This document shows, in pieces, positions 1-8,279 of a stretch of 64,000 bases of DNA (position 1 is its first letter; every line of letters starts with the position of its first letter). The notes beneath the pieces were generated by a model. The model was not told where the DNA came from and searched no databases. It saw nothing but the letters and a program-made list of their open reading frames with translations. A program made the translations under genes and the position numbers. The DNA comes from Streptomyces camelliae (GTDB taxonomy: Bacteria > Actinomycetota > Actinomycetes > Streptomycetales > Streptomycetaceae). The stretch spans positions 7,440,001 through 7,504,000 of the forward strand of contig NZ_CP115300.1 of assembly GCF_027625935.1 (NCBI RefSeq), given 5' to 3'.

Positions 1-785
1 TCACGCAGGACGACGCGCACATCTACTGCACCCGTGAGCAGATGTCCGAGGAACTGGACAAGACGCTCACCTTCGTCCTCGGCCTGCTGCGCGACTACGG
101 CCTCACCGACTTCTACCTGGAGCTGTCCACCAAGGACCCGGAGAAGTTCGTCGGCTCCGACGAGGTCTGGGAAGAGGCGACCGAGACCCTGCGCCAGGTC
201 GCCGAGAAGCAGGGCCTGCCCCTCGTCCCCGACCCGGGCGGCGCCGCGTTCTACGGTCCGAAGATCTCCGTCCAGGCCAAGGACGCGATCGGCCGGACCT
301 GGCAGATGTCGACCATCCAGCTCGACTTCAACCTGCCCGAGCGCTTCAACCTGGAGTACACCGGCCCCGACGGCTCGAAGCAGCGCCCGGTGATGATCCA
401 CCGCGCCCTGTTCGGCTCGATCGAGCGCTTCTTCGCGGTGCTCCTGGAGCACTACGCGGGTGCCTTCCCGGCGTGGCTGGCGCCGGTCCAGGCGCTCGGC
501 ATCCCGATCGGCGACGCGCACGTGGAGTACCTGGAGAAGTTCGCGGCGGCGGCCCGGAAGAAGGGGCTGCGCGTCGAGGTGGACTCCTCCTCGGACCGGA
601 TGCAGAAGAAGATCCGCAACGCCCAGAAGCAGAAGGTGCCCTTCATGGTCATCGCGGGCGACGAGGACATGTCGGGCGGCTCCGTCTCCTTCCGCTACCG
701 TGACGGCTCCCAGGAGAACGGCATCCCGTTCGACGAGGCCATCGCCAAGATCGCGCAGGTCGTGGAGGAGCGGGCGCAGGTCTGA
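1..785 (+). CDS. thrS: Threonyl-tRNA synthetase, C-terminal part (5' end outside window)
   Basis: Charges tRNA(Thr) with threonine in the cytoplasm. The frame is already open at the window edge, where it reads TQDDAHIYC, the class II motif 2 region of ThrRS, so the N-terminal TGS and editing parts lie upstream. The catalytic core continues to the motif 3 segment [12 protein letters not shown]. It is followed by the anticodon-binding domain ([12 protein letters not shown] to the end). The stop is TGA, and a hairpin terminator follows within 25 bases. About 260 residues are visible. Identification is firm because both class II motifs and the C-terminal domain are typical of ThrRS. Confidence 0.96.
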   Translation, partial: TQDDAHIYCTREQMSEELDKTLTFVLGLLRDYGLTDFYLELSTKDPEKFVGSDEVWEEATETLRQVAEKQGLPLVPDPGGAAFYGPKISVQAKDAIGRTWQMSTIQLDFNLPERFNLEYTGPDGSKQRPVMIHRALFGSIERFFAVLLEHYAGAFPAWLAPVQALGIPIGDAHVEYLEKFAAAARKKGLRVEVDSSSDRMQKKIRNAQKQKVPFMVIAGDEDMSGGSVSFRYRDGSQENGIPFDEAIAKIAQVVEERAQV

Positions 786-806
786 TCCGGCCCCCTGTTC
801 CGTACG

Positions 807-841
807 AAGGCCCCCGGAGGTTCAGCTCCCCGGGGGCTTTT
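807..841. terminator. Hairpin terminator between thrS and the convergent channel gene
   Basis: A GC-rich stem (left arm AAGGCCCCCGG, right arm CCGGGGGCTTT, with one G-T pair) ends in a short T run on the plus strand. It sits between convergent genes and overlaps the stop codon of the channel gene, so it may act in both directions. Confidence 0.75.
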
Positions 842-1478
842 CGTCGCCCTCCCGGTAGAACGTCCGCATCAGCCAGGAGGAGAACGATCCCGTCACCGCG
901 CCGAGCAGGGCGAGGCCGCCGATCATCATGCCGGTGGCGATCACCCGGCCCAGGGGGGTGACAGGGGTGACGTCCCCGTAGCCGACCGTGGTGAGGGTCG
1001 AGGCGGCCCACCACACCGCGTCCCCGAACGTGTGCATGGTGGCGCCGGGCGCCCCACGCTCGGCCTGGTACACCGCGAGCGAGCCGGAGAAGGCGAGCAG
1101 CACGGTGGACAGGCCGGCGTAGGAGATCACCCGCGCATGCAGCGAGAGCCGGGGCTGTCCGGACCGCCGCTGGACCGCTTCGTACAGCCGAACGATCCGC
1201 AGCGGGCGCAGCAGCGGCAGGAGGACCACCACCGTGTGCAGCATGTGCGTGGGGACGAAGCGCAGGCCCTGTCCGCTGAGCCGCCAGCGCACCACGTAGT
1301 CCGCGGCGAACACCAGCCAGAGGCCGAACGTCACGGACAAGCACACGGCATGCCAGACGGCGGGCATGTCAGTGGCCAGGACATGCGTGGCATACGCGGC
1401 GAGGTAGACCAGCGCCGCCACGAAGAGGGGAATCTCGGTGCGATGCTCCCAGTGCTTCGCACGGCTGTCGTCGTCCAC
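822..1478 (-). CDS. Voltage-gated-like potassium channel protein
   Basis: Integral membrane ion channel, about 218 residues from the chosen GTG. The selectivity filter TVGYGD lies in TLTTVGYGDVTP and is followed by a final helix (GRVIATGMMIGGLALLGAVTG). Several hydrophobic segments come before it, and an Arg-rich helix (LLRPLRIVRLYEAVQRR) resembles an S4 voltage sensor. This gives a six-TM Kv-like layout rather than the two-TM KcsA layout. The GTG start keeps the gene clear of the divergent HIT gene; an ATG at 1559 would add 27 residues. No clear ribosome binding site decides between them. K+ selectivity is inferred from the filter. Confidence 0.85.
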   Translation of the reverse strand: MDDDSRAKHWEHRTEIPLFVAALVYLAAYATHVLATDMPAVWHAVCLSVTFGLWLVFAADYVVRWRLSGQGLRFVPTHMLHTVVVLLPLLRPLRIVRLYEAVQRRSGQPRLSLHARVISYAGLSTVLLAFSGSLAVYQAERGAPGATMHTFGDAVWWAASTLTTVGYGDVTPVTPLGRVIATGMMIGGLALLGAVTGSFSSWLMRTFYREGDEKPPGS

Positions 1479-1544
1479 CGGCCAAGCTTGGCCGGAGAGG
1501 GTCTTCCGGGCGCCCCGGCGACACGCCGGGAACGGGTGAAGCCA

Positions 1545-1550
1545 TATGCT
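1545..1550 (+). promoter_or_regulatory. -10 element for a leaderless HIT transcript
   Basis: TATGCT lies seven bases before the ATG at 1558. There is no Shine-Dalgarno sequence in front of that ATG, so the mRNA probably starts at or next to the start codon. An in-frame ATG at 1546 would lie inside this -10 and is therefore not favoured. Confidence 0.45.
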
Positions 1551-1557
1551 GCATGGC

Positions 1558-2103
1558 ATGACGAGTGAGCCGGAGCAGCAGATCGGAGTGGGGACACCGG
1601 ACGCGTTCCAGCGCCTGTGGACGCCCCACCGGATGGCGTACATCCAGGGCGAGAACAAGCCGACCGGTCCGGGGGCCGACGACGGTTGTCCCTTCTGCGC
1701 GATTCCGGCCAAGTCCGACGAGGACGGGCTGATCGTCCGCCGTGGTGAGCATGTGTACGCCGTGCTCAACCTCTACCCGTACAACGGCGGCCATCTGATG
1801 ACGGTGCCGTACCGGCACGTCGCCGACTACACCGAGCTGACCGGGGCGGAGACCGCCGAGCTGGCCGAGCTGACCAAGCAGGCGATGACGGCCCTGCGCA
1901 CCGCGTCCGGGGCGCACGGCTTCAACATCGGCATGAACCAGGGCACGGTCGCGGGCGCCGGCATCGCCGCGCATCTGCACCAGCACATCGTCCCGCGCTG
2001 GGGCGGCGACACGAACTTCATGCCGGTGGTGGGCCACACGAAGGTGCTGCCGCAGCTGCTGGCCGACACCCGGAAGATGCTGGCGGAGGCGTGGCCGGTC
2101 TAG
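1558..2103 (+). CDS. HIT-family hydrolase/phosphorylase (Ap4A phosphorylase type)
   Basis: Predicted nucleotide-binding enzyme of the histidine triad superfamily, 181 residues, cytoplasmic. The triad reads HLHQHIVPRW near the C-terminus. An N-terminal CPFC motif matches the metal-binding start of the family, and NLYPYNGGHLMTVPYRH is the conserved substrate strand. The layout matches the mycobacterial HIT protein (Rv2613c) characterised as a diadenosine tetraphosphate phosphorylase, so that activity is inferred. The gene is divergent from the channel gene. It ends in TAG, and the last bases of that stop belong to the left terminus of a MITE-like element. Confidence 0.9.
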   Translation: MTSEPEQQIGVGTPDAFQRLWTPHRMAYIQGENKPTGPGADDGCPFCAIPAKSDEDGLIVRRGEHVYAVLNLYPYNGGHLMTVPYRHVADYTELTGAETAELAELTKQAMTALRTASGAHGFNIGMNQGTVAGAGIAAHLHQHIVPRWGGDTNFMPVVGHTKVLPQLLADTRKMLAEAWPV

Positions 2104-2326
2104 GGCCTTGCTTTCGGACCAGGCCGGTTCGAGGCGACGGCGCCTCCCGGCCGACCCGAGTGGGGTCTGGTGCGTGGCGTGCAGATGCAAGGCGGAGGAG
2201 GCCGTGACATCAGAAGCCGAGCGTGGGGGAGAAGCCGAGCGTGGGGGAGTCGGCGAGTGACGGCAACGCCGCAGATGCGCGTGCCAGACCCCGCGACCCC
2301 GGCGAGATCCGAAAGAGAGGCCCTAG
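2099..2326. mobile_element. MITE-like palindromic element with 19-bp terminal inverted repeats
   Basis: Left terminus CTAGGGCCTTGCTTTCGGA (2100-2118) is matched by the reverse complement of the right terminus (2308-2326) at 17 of 19 positions. Inside, further inverted segments (GGGGTCTGG near 2162 and CCAGACCCC near 2284) make most of the element an imperfect palindrome. GGCCGG flanks both sides (2093-2098 and 2327-2332) and could be a target duplication, although it is also common in this G+C-rich DNA. There is no coding capacity. It fills the gap between the HIT gene and the 3' end of the minus-strand membrane-protein gene. Confidence 0.6.
2213..2248. repeat. Tandem duplication of an 18-bp unit inside the MITE-like element
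   Basis: The unit GAAGCCGAGCGTGGGGGA occurs twice back to back without mismatch. GAGCGTGGGGGAG-type words are frequent in streptomycete intergenic repeats (from memory), which supports reading this gap as repeat-derived. Confidence 0.85.
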
Positions 2327-2356
2327 GGCCGGGGTGCCCTCTGCCGAGGGCACCGC

Positions 2357-4003
2357 TCACGCGTCGTACAGGTCGGCCTTCCGCGGTGTCGGGTCCTGCA
2401 CATTGGTGCTGAGGAACGCCGAGCGGGCGCCGAACTTCTCCGTGTCCACGCCGTTCTCCTCCAGCACCCTGATCGCGGCCGAGTGCACCACCCGGAGCAC
2501 CGGCGTGGCCGCGCGCAGCGCGTCGTCGGCCATGAAGCGGTGCCGCCAGGGCTGGTCGGCCCAGGCGTGCCGCAGGCCGAACGGCTCGGGCAGGGTGAGC
2601 GAGCCGCCGAGCCAGTTGAGCAGCGGCGGATACCAGGTCAGCGGGGCGCGCGCGGCGAGCCGTACGACCTCGTCGGTGCCTACCAGCGGCAGCTTGATCG
2701 TGCGGGTCTCCCAGGGCTTGAGCGACTTGGAGACCTCCTTGGTCGGCGCCTCCGGCTTGGAGGTGAACAGCGAGTTCACCGGACCCAGCGCGTGCCCGGT
2801 CACCTCGATGCGCAGGGTCTGGTGCAGCACCGTCACCGTGATCAGCATCGTGATGATGAGCTGGCCGTCCCACAGCGTCCACTGCACGCCCAGGTAGTGC
2901 CGGTCGCCGCTGCCGAACTGCTGCTTGTTGCAGATCTCCTGTATCGCGTGCGGCTTTACCTGGAACGCCTCGACGTCCGTGCCCTCGGGCCGGGACACCG
3001 CCGCGGCCTTCTCGCCGATCGGCGTGACGATCCAGTGCCTGATGGAGGGCTTGGGGAAGCCGCCGGTGTTCAGCGGGCCGCGCTGCAGCAGGCCGAGCTG
3101 GTCATGGATCGCGCGGACGACGTCCCAGCTGCGGAACGGGTGGATCTCCCGGGACGGGTCGGCGGGCAGCAGGTCCTCGGCGAGCTGCCAGGCGCCCCAG
3201 CGGGTGCCCATGCCGAGTATGCCCTTCGGGCCTGCGTAGAAGACCGAGTTGGACTGCTGCTCGGCGCTGAGCCGGGCCAGTGACTGCCGCAGCTCCTCGG
3301 CCGCCGTCTGGTTCGGACCGCGTGGCACGGCCTCGGGGACCTTGGCGCCGACGCTGGTGCCGGAGAGCAGGCCGTCCCAGCGGGCCCGCAGGTCCGTGGC
3401 GGTGGCTTCGCAGATCCGCTTGGCCCAATACCAGCCGATGACGGGCATGACGACGGCCAGGCGCGCATACCACGCCCAGAAGCCGGTGAACGGCATCTTG
3501 ATCAGGAAGAGCACGGCGAGCACGCCGACGGCGAGGAGCAGCGCGGTGGCCAGCGATCCTGCGCGCTTGTCGTCGCGCTTGGCGATGTACGTGCGCAGCT
3601 GGAAGACGAGCAGCCAGACCAGCATGCCGGGCAGGAACAGCAGCCCGCACAGCGCCGTGACGGCGGCCAGGCGATTGTCGCGCTCGCGGCGGATGTTGTT
3701 GGCCGCGAGGCAGTGCTCGACGACGAACTGCGGTTCGGAGCCGAAGGACTGGATGAGCGCCTTGCGGCCGGGAGCGAGCATGCGCGCGATCACGGCCCGC
3801 GAGAACGCCTCACCGAGATTGGGCCGCAGCAGCGCGATCCGGCCGGACTTGACGGTCGACTGGTGCCATTCGTTGTCGGCCTTCTTGATCTCGTCGATCG
3901 GGCTGTCCCGGTATGCGGCGGAGGCCAGCGCGGAGGTCGCCGCGTAGCCGTCGCCGCCCGAGACGGGCACCTGGGGCCCGTCCCACTCCGTTCCTATCGA
4001 CAT
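2357..4003 (-). CDS. Unknown membrane protein, 548 residues
   Basis: No family was recognised. The start ATG follows GGGGGCGGGA, a strong ribosome binding site, which rules out the longer frame beginning 20 codons upstream. Two hydrophobic segments (around residues 120-140 and 155-180) are separated by a basic loop, RTYIAKRDDKR. The N-terminal 115 residues and a long C-terminal part look soluble. The C-terminal part contains a possible beta-rich region (IEVTGHALGPV) and no nucleotide-binding motif. A two-TM hairpin with cytoplasmic ends is a reasonable topology. The gene is monocistronic, transcribed away from the EF-G-like gene's 3' end. Codon use resembles that of its neighbours. Confidence 0.8.
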   Translation of the reverse strand: MSIGTEWDGPQVPVSGGDGYAATSALASAAYRDSPIDEIKKADNEWHQSTVKSGRIALLRPNLGEAFSRAVIARMLAPGRKALIQSFGSEPQFVVEHCLAANNIRRERDNRLAAVTALCGLLFLPGMLVWLLVFQLRTYIAKRDDKRAGSLATALLLAVGVLAVLFLIKMPFTGFWAWYARLAVVMPVIGWYWAKRICEATATDLRARWDGLLSGTSVGAKVPEAVPRGPNQTAAEELRQSLARLSAEQQSNSVFYAGPKGILGMGTRWGAWQLAEDLLPADPSREIHPFRSWDVVRAIHDQLGLLQRGPLNTGGFPKPSIRHWIVTPIGEKAAAVSRPEGTDVEAFQVKPHAIQEICNKQQFGSGDRHYLGVQWTLWDGQLIITMLITVTVLHQTLRIEVTGHALGPVNSLFTSKPEAPTKEVSKSLKPWETRTIKLPLVGTDEVVRLAARAPLTWYPPLLNWLGGSLTLPEPFGLRHAWADQPWRHRFMADDALRAATPVLRVVHSAAIRVLEENGVDTEKFGARSAFLSTNVQDPTPRKADLYDA

Positions 4004-4124
4004 TCCCGCCCCCTCGCCGCCGTGTCGCTTCTGCGGCCTTCCCGACTTCCTTGCTCCGCACACCTGTTGAACAGGTCATCGCACCGAATTGCCCGCCGGT
4101 CACCGGACGACTGCGGCATGGCGC

Positions 4125-4136
4125 GATCACGTGATC
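4125..4136. promoter_or_regulatory. 12-bp perfect palindrome upstream of the membrane-protein gene
   Basis: GATCACGTGATC is a perfect palindrome in the gap between the two minus-strand genes, about 120 bases upstream of the membrane-protein start. It could be an operator, but no cognate regulator is suggested by the context. Confidence 0.3.
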
Positions 4137-4226
4137 AGCGTATCCGCCGCCACCGACAACCGGCGGGCGGACGGCCGAAGCCGCCCGCCCGCGCGGCGAT
4201 TTCGAGACGCGGTGACCTCCGGTGAA

Positions 4227-6425
4227 CTAGGCCGTCTCGTCCGCCTGTTCGCGGATCCGTTCGGCGACCTGCGGTGGCATCGGCTCGTGCCGGGCGTACG
4301 TCCGGTCGAAGCGGGCCGTGCCGTGCGACAGCGAACGCAGGTCGACGGCGTACCGGCCGATCTCGAACTCGGGCACCTCGGCCCGGATCAGGGTCCGTCC
4401 GGAGCCTACCTGTTCGGTGCCGAGCACCCGGCCGCGCCGGCTCGACAGGTCGCTCATCACGGCGCCCACGTAGTCGTCGCCGACCAGCACGGACACCTCG
4501 GCGACCGGCTCCAGCAGATGGATCCGCGCGTCGGCCGCGGCCTCCCGCAGCGCCAGCGCGCCCGCCGTCTGGAAGGCGGCGTCGGAGGAGTCCACCGAGT
4601 GCGCCTTGCCGTCCAGCAGCGTGATCCGCACGTCCACCAGCGGGTATCCGGCGGCGACACCCTTGGCGGCCTGTGCCCGTACGCCCTTCTCGACGGACGG
4701 GATGAACTGCCGCGGTACGGCGCCGCCGACCACCTTGTCCACGAACTCGATGCCCGAGCCGCCCGGCAGCGGTTCCACCTCGATCTCGCAGATGGCGTAC
4801 TGCCCGTGCCCGCCGGACTGCTTCACGTGCCGGCCGCGTCCGCTCGCCTTGTGCGCGAACGTCTCCCGCAGGGAGACCCGGTGCGGGACGACGTCGACCT
4901 GCACGCCGTAGCGGGTGCGCAGCCGTTCCAGGGCGACGTCCGCGTGGGCCTCGCCCAGGCACCACAGGACCACCTGGTGGGTGTCCTGGTTCTGCTCCAA
5001 CCGCATGGTCGGGTCCTCGGCGACCAGCCGGGACAGGCCCTGCGAGAGCTTGTCCTCGTCCGCCTTGCTGTGCGCCTGGATGGCGAGCGGCAGCAGCGGG
5101 TCGGGCATCCGCCAGGGCTCCATCAGGAGCGGGTCGTCCTTCGCGGAGAGGGTGTCCCCGGTCTCGGCCCGGCCGAGCTTGGCCACGCATACCAGATCGC
5201 CGGCGACGGCGCGCGTCACCGGGCGCTGCTGCTTGCCGAAGGGCATGGACAGGGCGCCGACCTTCTCGTCGACGTCGTGGTCCTCGTGGCCGCGGTCGGT
5301 GAGGCCGTGCCCGGAGACGTGGACCGTCTGGTCGGGGCGCAGGGTGCCGGAGAAGAGGCGGACCAGGGAGACCCGGCCGACGTAGGGGTCGGAGGCGGTC
5401 TTGACGACCTCGGCGACCAGCGGGCCGGAGATGTCGCACGGCTTCAGCTCGCGCCGCTTGCCGTCGATGGTGCTCACCTCGGGCAGCATGTGCTCGAACG
5501 GCGTCGGGTAGCCGCCGGTGACCAGCTCCAGCAGCTCGACCGTGCCGAGCCCCTGCCGGGCGCCCTCGGCGGCGGGGGCGGCCGCCAGGACGGGGAAGAA
5601 GGAGCCGCGGGCGACGGCCCGCTCCAGGTCCTCGATCAGCGTTTTGACGTCGACCTGCTCGCCGCCGAGATAGCGGTCCATGAGGGTCTCGTCCTCGCTC
5701 TCGGCGATGATCCCCTCGATGAGCCGGTTGCGGGCCTCCTCGATGCCGGGCAGCTGGTCCTCGCCGGGTTCGGACTCCTTGCGCTCCCCGGTCGAGTAGT
5801 CGAACAGCTTCTGCGACAGCAGCCCGACCAGCCCGGTCACGGGCGCGTGCCCGTCGGGGCCCTCCGGGCCGCGCAGCGGCAGGTACAGCGGGAGCACGGC
5901 GTCCGGGTCGTCCCCGCCGAAGGCCTGCGCGCAGGTCCGGGTCATCTCCTCGAAGTCCGCGCGCGCGGCCTCCAGGTGCGTGATGACGATCGCGCGGGGC
6001 ATCCCGACGGCCGCGCACTCCTCCCACACCATCCGGGTCGAGCCGTCCACCCCGTCCGAGGCCGAGACGACGAAGAGAGCCGCGTCCGCGGCGCGCAGAC
6101 CGGCCCTCAGCTCCCCGACGAAGTCGGCGTACCCGGGGGTGTCGAGGAGGTTGATCTTGATGCCGTTCCATTCGACCGGCACCAGGGAGAGCTGTACGGA
6201 CCGCTGCTGCCGGTGCTCGATCTCGTCGTAGTCCGACACGGTGCCGCCGTCCTCGACGCGGCCCGCCCGGTTCACGGCCCCCGCGGTCAGCGCGAGGGCC
6301 TCCACCAGAGTCGTCTTGCCCGAACCGGAGTGGCCGACCAGCACCACGTTCCGTACGGACGCGGGCTGGTCGGCCTCAAGAGCCCTGCCGGCGGCCCCGG
6401 GGTGGGTCTGTGTCTTGTCGCCCAT
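4227..6425 (-). CDS. Elongation factor G-like GTPase (EF-G2 type)
   Basis: Translational GTPase paralogue of EF-G, 732 residues. The ATG is preceded by GGGAGG at seven bases, so upstream in-frame starts are rejected. G1 is GHSGSGKTT (residues 31-39) and G3 is DTPGYADF instead of the usual DTPGHVDF. The G4 site, normally NKxD, reads THLE, as in divergent actinobacterial EF-G-like proteins. Domains II to V follow, ending with the EF-G C-terminal fold (VLVGDDYVGAVMSDLSSRRG). The usual fusA neighbours rpsL/rpsG/tuf are absent. The function is probably accessory (recycling or stress translation), but this is not established. Confidence 0.88.
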   Translation of the reverse strand: MGDKTQTHPGAAGRALEADQPASVRNVVLVGHSGSGKTTLVEALALTAGAVNRAGRVEDGGTVSDYDEIEHRQQRSVQLSLVPVEWNGIKINLLDTPGYADFVGELRAGLRAADAALFVVSASDGVDGSTRMVWEECAAVGMPRAIVITHLEAARADFEEMTRTCAQAFGGDDPDAVLPLYLPLRGPEGPDGHAPVTGLVGLLSQKLFDYSTGERKESEPGEDQLPGIEEARNRLIEGIIAESEDETLMDRYLGGEQVDVKTLIEDLERAVARGSFFPVLAAAPAAEGARQGLGTVELLELVTGGYPTPFEHMLPEVSTIDGKRRELKPCDISGPLVAEVVKTASDPYVGRVSLVRLFSGTLRPDQTVHVSGHGLTDRGHEDHDVDEKVGALSMPFGKQQRPVTRAVAGDLVCVAKLGRAETGDTLSAKDDPLLMEPWRMPDPLLPLAIQAHSKADEDKLSQGLSRLVAEDPTMRLEQNQDTHQVVLWCLGEAHADVALERLRTRYGVQVDVVPHRVSLRETFAHKASGRGRHVKQSGGHGQYAICEIEVEPLPGGSGIEFVDKVVGGAVPRQFIPSVEKGVRAQAAKGVAAGYPLVDVRITLLDGKAHSVDSSDAAFQTAGALALREAAADARIHLLEPVAEVSVLVGDDYVGAVMSDLSSRRGRVLGTEQVGSGRTLIRAEVPEFEIGRYAVDLRSLSHGTARFDRTYARHEPMPPQVAERIREQADETA

Positions 6426-6650
6426 GATCCTGCCTCCCGTGCACGGTGAGGTCACTGTGGGCGCGGACACGCGGGATCCGCGTGTGGTGGCGGCTCCGGC
6501 GACGCCCGCGGTTATTCGAGCTTTCCACTCCGGTCACGCTGCGTCCATACGAACGACCCGATCGCGCCACGCACGCCCCGCGCACGGCGGCGCACACCGG
6601 CTCGTGCCACGGGCTGCGGTGCCCGCCCGTCACGCACGCGCGCGCGTGGC

Positions 6651-6656
6651 TACGAT
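6651..6656 (+). promoter_or_regulatory. -10 element upstream of the PIM operon
   Basis: TACGAT lies about 52 bases before the chosen pgsA start. It overlaps an alternative in-frame ATG (6655), which makes that ATG an unlikely start. No clear -35 was seen. The rest of the 280-base gap back to the EF-G-like gene shows nothing recognisable. Confidence 0.35.
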
Positions 6657-6708
6657 GGGCCAGCCGGAGGTCACCAGGGCCGCGGCGACACCGACCGTCG
6701 GGAAGGCC

Positions 6709-7374
6709 ATGCTGAACAAGTACGCGCGTGCATTCTTCACGCGTGTCCTCACACCGTTCGCCGCGTTTCTCATCCGGCGGGGGGTGAGCCCCGACACGGT
6801 CACGCTCATCGGCACGGCCGGTGTGGTGGCGGGCGCGCTGGTCTTCTACCCCCGGGGCGAGTTCTTCTGGGGCACGGTCGTCATCACCCTGTTCGTCTTC
6901 TCCGACCTGGTCGACGGCAACATGGCCCGCCAGCTGGGCCGCTCCAGCCGCTGGGGCGCCTTCCTGGACTCCACCCTCGACCGGGTCGCCGACGGCGCGA
7001 TCTTCGGCGGCTTCGCGCTCTGGTACGCGGGCCACGGGAACGACAACCTGCTGTGCGCCGTGTCGATCTTCTGCCTGGCCAGCGGCCAGGTGGTGTCGTA
7101 CACCAAGGCGCGCGGCGAGTCGATCGGGCTGCCGGTCGCCGTCAACGGCCTTGTCGAGCGCGCCGAGCGGCTGGTGATCTCGCTGGTCGCGGCCGGTCTC
7201 GCGGGCCTGCACACGTTCGGTGTGCCGGGCATCCAGTGGCTGCTGCCGATCGCCCTGTGGATCGTCGCCGCCGGCAGCCTGGTCACGCTGATCCAGCGGG
7301 TCGTCACTGTCCGCCGCGAGTCCGCCGAGGCGGAGGCGGCCGCTCAGGCGAGCCCCAGTGAGGCCGCGAAATGA
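6709..7374 (+). CDS. pgsA: Phosphatidylinositol phosphate synthase (CDP-alcohol phosphatidyltransferase)
   Basis: Membrane enzyme condensing CDP-diacylglycerol with inositol 1-phosphate, the first step towards phosphatidylinositol and its mannosides. The 221-residue protein carries the full CDP-alcohol signature DG-x2-AR-x8-G-x3-D-x3-D (DGNMARQLGRSSRWGAFLDS, then TLD) in the first third. About six hydrophobic segments are present. The ATG follows GGAAGG closely. The stop overlaps the next gene as ATGA. Inositol-phosphate specificity, rather than glycerol phosphate, is inferred from the adjacent acyltransferase and mannosyltransferase genes. Confidence 0.92.
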   Translation: MLNKYARAFFTRVLTPFAAFLIRRGVSPDTVTLIGTAGVVAGALVFYPRGEFFWGTVVITLFVFSDLVDGNMARQLGRSSRWGAFLDSTLDRVADGAIFGGFALWYAGHGNDNLLCAVSIFCLASGQVVSYTKARGESIGLPVAVNGLVERAERLVISLVAAGLAGLHTFGVPGIQWLLPIALWIVAAGSLVTLIQRVVTVRRESAEAEAAAQASPSEAAK

Positions 7375-8279
7375 GCACCGCGGAACGGTTCACCGACGCG
7401 CTGTACGGGCTCGGCTGGAGCGCCGTCAAGAAACTCCCCGAACCGGCCGCGGTCCGGCTCGGCCGCACCATCGCCGACCTCGCCTGGAAGCAGCGCGGCA
7501 AGGGCGTGCAGCGGCTGGAGGCCAACTACGCGCGCGTGGTGCCCGGCGCGACCCCCGAGCGCCTCGCCGAGCTGTCCCGCGCGGGCATGCGCTCGTATCT
7601 GCGCTACTGGATGGAGTCCTTCCGGCTGCCGGCCTGGAACCGTGAGCGGGTGAAGACCGGCTTCGACCCGAAGGACGTGCACCACCTGACCGACGGGCTC
7701 GCCTCGGACCGGGGCGTGATCCTCGCCCTGCCGCACATGGCCAACTACGACCTGGCCGGCGCCTGGGTCACCACCAAGCTGGAGACGCCCTTCACGACCG
7801 TCGCCGAGCGGCTGAAACCCGAGACGCTCTACGACCGTTTCGTCGCCTACCGCGAGGGCCTCGGCATGGAGGTGCTGCCGCACAGCGGGGGCTCCGCCTT
7901 CGGCACCCTGGCCCGGCGGCTGCGCGACGGCGGCCTGGTCTGCCTGGTCGCCGACCGTGACCTGTCCGCCTCCGGGGTCGAGGTCGACTTCTTCGGCGAG
8001 CGGACCCGGATGCCCGCGGGCCCGGCCCTGCTCGCCCAGCAGACCGGCGCGCTGCTGCTGCCGGTCACCCTCTGGTACGACGACTCGCCCGTCATGCGGG
8101 GGCAGGTGCATCCCCCGATCGAGGTACCGGAGTCAGGCACGCGCGCGGAGAAGACGTCTGTGATGACACAGGCGCTGGCCGATGCCTTCGCCACCGGGAT
8201 CGCCGACCATCCGGAGGACTGGCACATGCTCCAGCGCTTGTGGCTCGCCGACCTCGACCCGGCGAAGGGGCCCTCGTGA
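7371..8279 (+). CDS. patA: Phosphatidylinositol mannoside acyltransferase (LpxL/HtrB family)
   Basis: Lipid A acyltransferase-like enzyme, 302 residues, expected to acylate the mannose of phosphatidylinositol monomannoside at the inner face of the membrane. The catalytic H-x4-D motif is visible as HMANYD in ALPHMANYDLAG. A second conserved block is VCLVADRDLSASGVEVDFFGE. The start overlaps the pgsA stop and the stop overlaps the pimA start, so the three genes are translationally coupled. The specific acceptor is inferred from the order pgsA-acyltransferase-pimA, which is shared with mycobacteria. Confidence 0.9.
   Translation: MSTAERFTDALYGLGWSAVKKLPEPAAVRLGRTIADLAWKQRGKGVQRLEANYARVVPGATPERLAELSRAGMRSYLRYWMESFRLPAWNRERVKTGFDPKDVHHLTDGLASDRGVILALPHMANYDLAGAWVTTKLETPFTTVAERLKPETLYDRFVAYREGLGMEVLPHSGGSAFGTLARRLRDGGLVCLVADRDLSASGVEVDFFGERTRMPAGPALLAQQTGALLLPVTLWYDDSPVMRGQVHPPIEVPESGTRAEKTSVMTQALADAFATGIADHPEDWHMLQRLWLADLDPAKGPS

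Noticed and set aside
1558..1769. Longer form of the potassium channel starting at 1769
   Set aside because: It would run through the start of the HIT gene in antisense, and the added residues have no membrane or channel features.
4089..6449. Plus-strand open frame of 786 codons opposite the EF-G-like gene
   Set aside because: The minus strand carries GTPase motifs and a strong ribosome binding site; the plus frame is a compositional artefact.
6655..6708. Upstream ATG as pgsA start
   Set aside because: It coincides with a TACGAT -10 element and adds residues not typical of the enzyme N-terminus.
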